From positions 3,069,178 to 3,133,177 of the forward strand of contig NC_091234.1 of assembly GCF_040958095.1 (NCBI RefSeq): DNA of 64,000 nt, given 5' to 3'. Source of the DNA: Procambarus clarkii. Its lineage: Eukaryota; Arthropoda; Malacostraca; Decapoda; Cambaridae. How positions within the stretch are numbered: position 1 is the stretch's first letter; each line of letters starts with the position of its first letter. Positions 57,556 to 64,000 of the stretch are shown one piece after another. The notes under the pieces were generated by a model. The model had not been told where the DNA came from. It saw nothing but the letters and a program-made list of their open reading frames with translations, and did no database searches. The position numbers were made by a program, and so were the translations under genes.

Positions 57556-60551
57556 GAACATAAGAACAAAGGTAACTGCAGAAGGCCTATTGGCCCATTC
57601 GAGGCAGCTCCTATTCTATAACCACCCAATCCCACTCATATACTTGTCCAATCCGCGCTTGAAACAATCGAGGGACCCCACCTCCACCACGTTACGCGGC
57701 AATTGGTTCCACAAATCAACAACCCTGTTACTGAACCAGTATTTACCCAAGTCTTTCCTAAATCTAAACTTATCCAATTTATATCCATTGTTTCGTGTTC
57801 TGTCCTGTGTTGATACTTTTAATACCCTATTAATATCCCCCCGGTTATGTCCATTCATCCACTTGTAAGCCTCTATCATGTCACCCCTAACTCTTCGCCT
57901 TTCCAGTGAATGCAACTTAAGCTTTGTTAATCTTTCTTCATATGAAAGATTTCTAATTTGGGGAATTAACTTAGTCATCCTACGCTGGACACGTTCAAGT
58001 GAATTTATATCCATTCTATAATATGGCGACCAAAACTGAACTGCATAATCTAAATGGGGCCTAACTAGAGCAAGATATAGCTTGAGAACCACACCAGGTG
58101 TCTTGTTACTAACGCTGCGATTAATAAATCCAAGTGTCCGATTTGCCTTATTACGAACATTTATGCATTGATCCTTTTGTTTTAAATTCTTACTAATCAT
58201 AACTCCCAGATCCCTTTCGCAATCCGACTTCGCAATCACAACACCATCTAGCTCGTATCTTGTAACTCTATCATCATTACCTAACCTCAGAACTTTACAT
58301 TTATCAGCATTAAACTGCATCTGCCAATCCTTTGACCATTTCAAAACCCTATCTAGATCAACTTGAAGTGATAGTGAGTCCTCCTCCGAATTAATTTCCC
58401 TACCGATTTTCGTATCATCGGCAAATTTGCAAATGTTGCTACTCAAACCTGAATCTAAATCATTTATATATATTATAAACAACAGAGGTCCCAGGACAGA
58501 GCCTTGAGGCACTCCACTTACAACATTTTCCCACTCTGACTTGATTCCATTTATACTAACTCTCTGGTCCTTTGGTATAGCCATGCCCTAATCCAGCTTA
58601 ATATAGCACCCCCAATACCATGAGACTCTATCTTTTTAATCAGTCTTTCATGTGGCACTGTATCAAAAGCTTTGCTAAAGTCAAGGTATACAACATCGCA
58701 ATCCTTACCACTATCAACTGCCTCAACAATGCTAGAATAAAAAGATAACAAATTTGTTAAACATGAACGGCCATTTATAAAACCATGTTGAGACTCAATT
58801 ATTAATTTATGTTTTTCAAGATGAAGACGAATTTTATTTGCTATTATAGATTCGAGTAACTTTCCCACAATAGACGTTAGGCTAATTGGTCGATAGTTAG
58901 ACGCAAGTGATCTATCTCCTTTCTTAAAAACTGGTATCACATTAGCAACTTTCCAAAACTCTGGCACTCTGCCTGACTCTATTGATTTATTAAATATGGT
59001 TGACAGTGGGTCACAAAGCTCCTCTTTGCATTCTTTAAGCACCCTGGCAAACACTTCATCCGGCCCTGGGGATTTGTTTGGTTTGAGTTTTACTATTTGT
59101 TTAAGAACATCCTCCCTGGTAACTGCTAAACTCGTCAACCTGTCCTCGTCCCCACCCACATAGACTTGTTCAGCTGAAGGCATATTGTTAAGTTCCTCTA
59201 TAGTAAATACAGATACAAAATATTTATTAAAAATACTTCTCATCTCTTCATCACTATCTGTTATTTGACCTGTATCAGTTTTTAATGGACCTATCCTTTC
59301 CCTAGTCTTAGTACGATATAACTGAAAAAACCCTTTAGGATTTGTCTTTGCTTGCCCTGCTATGCGAACTTCATAGTTTCTTTTTGCTTTCCTTATCTCT
59401 TTTTTAACATTTCTAACCAGTTGTACGAATTCCTGTTCTAAAGTGACCTCCCCATTTTTAATCCTTTTGTACCAAGCTCTCTTTTTACCTATAAGGTTCT
59501 TCAAATTCTTTGTTATCCACTTTGGGTCATTAGTATTCGATCTATTCAATTTGTATGGTATACTACGTTCCTGTGCTTTGTTTAGAATATTCTTAAATAA
59601 GTTATATATTGAATCCACATCGAAATCCCCATTTAAGTCACCTATCGTTGGGTTCATGTCTCGCTCCAAGACCGGCCCACACCCCATACCCAAGACTTTC
59701 CAATCAATTTGACCCAAAAAATTTCTTAGGCTATTAAAATCAGCTTTTCGAAAATCTGGCACTTTAACAGAATTTTCTCCTACTGGTCTATTCCATTCTA
59801 TGCTAAATCTGATTTCTTTGTGATCACTGCTCCCTAGCTCACTCCCTATTTCGATGTCATTAATTTGCGTTTCCCTGTTAGTTAACACTAAATCTAAAAT
59901 ATTATTTTCCCGTGTTGGTTCCTTAATGTGTTGCGTAAGAAAGCAATCGTCAATTAATTCTAGAAAATCTTCTGCTTCACTATTCCCTGTTTTGTTCAAC
60001 CAGTTTATTCCGCTAAAATTAAAGTCACCCATGACATAAATACTGTAAGATCTAGATGCTCTAGATATTTCATCCCATAGGTGCTTTGCTTCCATTCTGT
60101 CTAAATTTGGTGGCCTATATATTACTCCTATTATAATATTATTAGCTTTTTCGTTTAATTCTATCCAAATGGTTTCTGTGTGTGGCTCTGTTTTGATTCC
60201 CTCTTTGAGACTACATTTCAAATTGTCCCTAACATATATGGCTACTCCACCTCCTCGTCTAATATATCTATCTGTGTGAAATAGTTTAAATCCGTATATT
60301 TGATATTCAGCTAATAGTTCTGTATTTTCTACATTCATCCACGTTTCGGTAAGTGCAATAATATCTATTTTTTCTGTGCAGACAAGAGCATTTAATTCGT
60401 TAATTTTATTTCTTAGACTTCTACTGTTAGTGTAATATACCCTAAGTGAATTGTTATTTTGCGGACCTTCTCTTTCCCTGATCGTTTTGCCAATTCCTTT
60501 CTCCCACAAACACATACTTTTATTACCTCCTTCCTCCAAATCAATTCCCAT
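57556..60551 (-). pseudogene. CR1-like ORF2, full length with one frameshift
   Basis: ATG 60551 (MGIDLEEGGNK) lies 11 nt after the ORF1 stop at 60563. The endonuclease has TNSRSLRNKINEL, LTETWMNVEN, RRGGGVAIYVRDN, GDFNFSGINW and SSDHKEI; the RT has DFSKAFDTV, GVPQGSVLGP and FADD; the stop is at about 57616. A small deletion near 58565 (YQRTRE instead of YQRKQRVSI) shifts the frame and splits it into 58551-60551 and 57616-58584. The 3' end has the shared module and the GAACATAAG terminal repeat. Confidence 0.93.
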
Positions 60552-60562
60552 ACCTCTATCTA

Positions 60563-61105
60563 CTAACAGTTTAAACCCAAACAAACACCTCTAACCACTT
60601 CTTCCAACGAGTTCGCAACAGCAACAACCCCAGCTCTCGATAGATGCACCCCATCACGAGCATACATTTCATTTCTTCCATAGAAGTGTTCCCAGTTGTC
60701 TATGAAAGATATTGCATTTGATTTGCAATATCTTTCCAGCCGGCAATTGACACCAAGTGCCCTCGATATCCATTCATTTCCCACTCCCTTTCTTGGAAGA
60801 ATGCCACATATGATCGGGATTCCTCCCTTGCTCCTAACTAATTCTATGGCTGTTTTATACCTCTGAATCAGTTCCTCACTCCTAACTCGACCAACATCAT
60901 TTCCTCCCACGCTAATGCAAATAATGGGATTGTTCCCATTACCAGCCATAATATCATTCATGTTGTTTATAATATCACCAATGCCAGCTCCGGGATAGCA
61001 AACCCTTAACCTGTTCCCCCTATCTCTAGCACAAAACGCTCTATCCAAATACCTTATCTGGGAATCTCCCACAACTAATGTTTGCTTAGGTACCTTTACT
61101 TTCTG
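60563..61105 (-). CDS. CR1-like ORF1, SGNH esterase domain, 5'-truncated
   Basis: Encodes the C-terminal part of CR1 ORF1p. SGNH hydrolase blocks are complete: GDSQIRYLDR (nucleophile Ser), YPGAGIGDI (Gly block), SVGGNDVGR (Asn block) and DGVHLSRAG (Asp-His pair). Esterase domains are known in ORF1p of CR1 elements; their role in retrotransposition is unsettled. The frame is open upstream to QKVKVPKQTLVV at about 61105, where the sequence changes, so the N-terminus is missing. The stop is followed 11 nt later by the ORF2 ATG. Confidence 0.85.
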   Translation of the reverse strand, partial: QKVKVPKQTLVVGDSQIRYLDRAFCARDRGNRLRVCYPGAGIGDIINNMNDIMAGNGNNPIICISVGGNDVGRVRSEELIQRYKTAIELVRSKGGIPIICGILPRKGVGNEWISRALGVNCRLERYCKSNAISFIDNWEHFYGRNEMYARDGVHLSRAGVVAVANSLEEVVRGVCLGLNC

Positions 61106-61130
61106 AAACTACTCATCTCTTTACTTTATT

Positions 61131-61240
61131 AACTACTCATCTCTTCATCACTATCTGTTATTTGACCTGTCTCAGTTTTTAATGGACCTATCCTTTCCCT
61201 AGTCTTAGTACGATATAACTGAAAAAAACATTTAGTATTT
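61131..61240 (-). mobile_element. CR1-like internal fragment
   Basis: About 110 bp of the endonuclease-RT linker (TRERIGPLKTETGQ region), truncated on both sides: CR1 ORF1 lies to the right-hand junction at 61105 and another CR1 3' end begins at 61241. Confidence 0.8.
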
Positions 61241-64000
61241 GAACATAAGAACATAAGAACAAAGGTAACTGCAGAAGGCCTATTGGCCCATACGAGGCAG
61301 CTCCTATTCTATACCCACCCAATCCCACTCATATACTTGTCCAACCCGTGCTTGAAACAATCGAGGGACCCCACCTCCACAATGTTACGCGGCAATTGGT
61401 TCCACAAATCAACAACCCTGTTACTGAACCAGTATTTACCCAAGTCTTTCCTAAATCTAAACTTATCCAATTTATATCCATTGTTTCGTGTTCTGTCCTG
61501 TGTTGATACTTTTAATACCCTATTAATATCCCCCCGGTTATGTCCATTCATCCACTTGTAAACCTCTATCATGTCACCCCTAACTCTTCGCCTTTCCAGT
61601 GAATGCAACTTAAGCTTTGTTAATCTTTCTTCATATGAAAGATTTCTAATTTGGGGAATTAACTTAGTCATCCTACGCTGGACACGTTCAAGTGAATTTA
61701 TATCCATTCTATAATATGGCGACCAAAACTGAACTGCATAATCTAAATGGGGCCTAACTAGAGCAAGATATAGCTTGAGAACCACACCAGGTGTCTTGTT
61801 ACTAACGCTGCGATTAATAAATCCAAGTGTCCGATTTGCCTTATTACGAACATTTATGCATTGATCCTTTTGTTTTAAATTCTTACTAATCATAACTCCC
61901 AGATCCCTTTCGCAATCCGACTTCGCAATCACAACACCATCTAGCTCGTATCTTGTAACTCTATCATCATTACCTAACCTCAGAACTTTACATTTATCAG
62001 CATTAAACTGCATCTGCCAATCCTTTGACCATTTCAAAACCCTATCTAGATCAACTTGAAGTGATAGTGAGTCCTCCTCCGAATTAATTTCCCTACCGAT
62101 TTTCGTATCATCGGCAAATTTGCAAATGTTGCTACTCAAACCTGAATCTAAATCATTTATATATATTATAAACAACAGAGGTCCCAGGACAGAGCCTTGA
62201 GGCACTCCACTTACAACATTTTCTCTCTCTGACTTGATTCCATTTATACTAACTCTCTGTTTCCTTTGGTATAGCCATGCCCTAATCCAGCTTAATATAG
62301 CACCCCCAATACCATGAGACTCTATTTTTTTAATCAGTCTTTCATGTGGCACTGTATCAAAAGCTTTGCTAAAGTCAAGGTATACAACATCGCAATCCTT
62401 ACCACTATCAACTGCCTCAACAATGCTAGAATAAAAAGATAACAAATTTGTTAAACATGAACGGCCATTTATAAAACCATGTTGCGACTCAATTATTAAT
62501 TTATGTTTTTCAAGATGAAGACGAATTTTATTTGCTATTATAGATTCGAGTAACTTTCCCACAATAGACGTTAGGCTAATTGGTCGATAGTTAGACGCAA
62601 GTGATCTATCTCCTTTCTTAAAAACTGGTATCACATTAGCAACTTTCCAAAACTCTGGCACTCTGCCTGACTCTATTGATTTATTAAATATGGTTGACAG
62701 TGGGTCACAAAGCTCCTCTTTGCATTCTTTAAGCACCCTAGCAAACACTTCATCCGGCCCTGGGGATTTGTTTGGTTTGAGTTTTACTATTTGTTTAAGA
62801 ACATCCTCCCTGGTAACTGCTAAACTCGTCAACCTGTCCTCGTCCCCACCCACATAGACTTGTTCGGCTGAAGGCTTATTGTTAAGTTCCTCTTTAGTAA
62901 ATACAGATACAAAATATTTATTAAAAATACTACTCATCTCTTCATCACTATCTGTTATTTGACCTGTCTCAGTTTTTAATGGACCTATCCTTTCCCTAGT
63001 CTTAGTACGATATAACTGAAAAAACCCTTTAGGATTTGTCTTTGCTTGCCCTGCTATGCGAACTTCATAATTTCTTTTTGCTTTCCTTATCTCTTTTTTA
63101 ACATTTCTAACCAGTTGTACGAATTCCTGTTCTAAAGTGACCTCCCCATTTTTAATCCTTTTGTACCAAGCTCTCTTTTTACCTATAAGGTTCTTCAAAT
63201 TCTTTGTTATCCACTTTGGGTCATTAGTATACGATCTATTCAATTTGTATGGTATACTACGTTCCTGTGCTTTGTTTAGAATATTCTTAAATAAGTTATA
63301 TATTGAATCCACATCGAAATCCCCATTTAAGTCACCTATCGCTGGGTTCATGTCTCGCTCCAAGACCGGCCCACACCCCATACCCAAGCCTTTCCAATCA
63401 ATTTGACCCAAAAAATTTCTTAGGCTATTAAAATCAGCTTTTCGAAAATCTGGCACTTTAACAGAATTTTCTCCTACTGGTCTATTCCATTCTATGCTAA
63501 ATCTGATTTCTTTGTGATCACTGCTCCCTAGCTCACTCCCTATTTCGATGTCATTAATTTGCGTTTCCCTGTTAGTTAACACTAAATCTAAAATATAATT
63601 TTCCAGTGTTGGTTCCTTAATGTGTTGCGTAAGAAAGCAATCGTCAATTAATTCTAGAAAATCTTCTGCTTCACTATTCCCTGTTTTGTTCAACCAGTTT
63701 ATTCCGCTAAAATTAAAGTCACCCATGACATAAATACTGTTAGATCTAGATGCTCTAGATATTTCATCCCATAGATGCTTTGCTTCCATTCTGTCTAAAT
63801 TTGGTGGCCTATATATTACTCCTATTATAATATTATTAGCTTTTTCGTTTAATTCAATCCAAATAGTTTCTGTGTGTGGCTCTGTTTTGATTCCCTCTTT
63901 GAGACTACATTTCAAATTGTCCCTAACATATATGGCTACTCCACCTCCTCGTCTAATATATCTATCTGTGTGAAATAGTTTAAATCCATATATTTGATAT
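61241..64000 (-). mobile_element. CR1-like copy running off the window
   Basis: The 3' end is at 61241 with two GAACATAAG repeats, followed by the shared module and ORF2. The 5' end lies beyond 64000. Confidence 0.92.
61309..64000 (-). CDS. CR1-like ORF2 (endonuclease and RT), incomplete at window edge
   Basis: Open without stops from the edge (YQIYGFKLFHTDRYIRRGGG) to the stop at 61309, about 896 residues. Counting from residue 1 at 63915: endonuclease GDFN 65-68 and SSDH 131-134; RT motif A DFSKAFDTV about 514-522, GVPQGSVLGP about 570-579, FADD 600-603; thumb and C-terminus to MSGIGWV. ORF2 nicks DNA and performs target-primed reverse transcription. The missing first ~110 residues lie outside the window. 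All visible catalytic residues are intact, so this is the best candidate source copy of the family here. Confidence 0.93.
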   Translation of the reverse strand, partial: YQIYGFKLFHTDRYIRRGGGVAIYVRDNLKCSLKEGIKTEPHTETIWIELNEKANNIIIGVIYRPPNLDRMEAKHLWDEISRASRSNSIYVMGDFNFSGINWLNKTGNSEAEDFLELIDDCFLTQHIKEPTLENYILDLVLTNRETQINDIEIGSELGSSDHKEIRFSIEWNRPVGENSVKVPDFRKADFNSLRNFLGQIDWKGLGMGCGPVLERDMNPAIGDLNGDFDVDSIYNLFKNILNKAQERSIPYKLNRSYTNDPKWITKNLKNLIGKKRAWYKRIKNGEVTLEQEFVQLVRNVKKEIRKAKRNYEVRIAGQAKTNPKGFFQLYRTKTRERIGPLKTETGQITDSDEEMSSIFNKYFVSVFTKEELNNKPSAEQVYVGGDEDRLTSLAVTREDVLKQIVKLKPNKSPGPDEVFARVLKECKEELCDPLSTIFNKSIESGRVPEFWKVANVIPVFKKGDRSLASNYRPISLTSIVGKLLESIIANKIRLHLEKHKLIIESQHGFINGRSCLTNLLSFYSSIVEAVDSGKDCDVVYLDFSKAFDTVPHERLIKKIESHGIGGAILSWIRAWLYQRKQRVSINGIKSERENVVSGVPQGSVLGPLLFIIYINDLDSGLSSNICKFADDTKIGREINSEEDSLSLQVDLDRVLKWSKDWQMQFNADKCKVLRLGNDDRVTRYELDGVVIAKSDCERDLGVMISKNLKQKDQCINVRNKANRTLGFINRSVSNKTPGVVLKLYLALVRPHLDYAVQFWSPYYRMDINSLERVQRRMTKLIPQIRNLSYEERLTKLKLHSLERRRVRGDMIEVYKWMNGHNRGDINRVLKVSTQDRTRNNGYKLDKFRFRKDLGKYWFSNRVVDLWNQLPRNIVEVGSLDCFKHGLDKYMSGIGWV

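Overview
The window is repeat-dominated invertebrate nuclear DNA. Almost every recognisable gene belongs to a retroelement: CR1-like, R2-like, RNase H-bearing and other non-LTR elements, Penelope-like elements (PLEs) with GIY-YIG endonucleases, Ty3/gypsy and BEL/Pao LTR elements, and short non-autonomous elements. Long (AT)n and (AG)n microsatellites and several minisatellites fill the rest. TTAGG-type motifs, a tRNA-Thr-like SINE of a type I associate with decapods, and the dense PLE content suggest a decapod crustacean; that is inference, not proof. There are no bacterial features. The only host-gene evidence is one ankyrin-repeat exon (30733-30855, minus) with consensus splice sites.

Layout. 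1-900: a 159-bp direct duplication and anonymous DNA. 900-3811: truncated R2-like, CR1/L2-group and CR1-like pieces. 3812-11907: a decayed Ty3/gypsy element with long LTRs; its 5' LTR holds a small CR1 insertion, its leader holds a solo LTR with TACAC target duplications, and its pol lacks the RT palm and integrase. 12030-13665: a dead BEL/Pao gag-protease. 13670-22740: PLE fragments of two families, foldback elements with internal TTAGG arrays, and a 260-bp head-to-head tandem array, all separated by (AT)n. 22760-26090: a non-LTR element with a C-terminal restriction-like endonuclease whose RT palm segment is triplicated. 26253-30075: a PLE partial tandem dimer holding one uninterrupted 820-aa RT/GIY-YIG ORF. 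30080-35115: (AG)n, the ankyrin exon and minisatellites. 35140-42137: an RNase H-type non-LTR element split by a recent BEL/Pao insertion (36399-42005; LTRs look identical, TSD ATATT). 42517-42890: a 5S-like sequence followed by a tRNA-Thr-like SINE. 43425-57554: a composite block (CR1, a ~250-bp element, CR1, gypsy) present about 2.5 times in tandem, with one nested CR1. 57556-64000: further CR1 copies, including ORF1 with an SGNH esterase domain and a nearly intact ORF2 running off the window edge.

How the parts relate. Unrelated retroelements here (CR1, two PLE families and the ~250-bp element) share a short module just after their stop codons or at one terminus. The PLE terminal repeats carry a hammerhead-like fold in all four copies, in sense orientation, and the ~250-bp element carries a second hammerhead-like core with the same unusual substitution. 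Together this suggests a short element mobilised by PLE machinery, similar to metazoan retrozymes. This link between a PLE, a hammerhead and a short element is the most interesting signal in the window.
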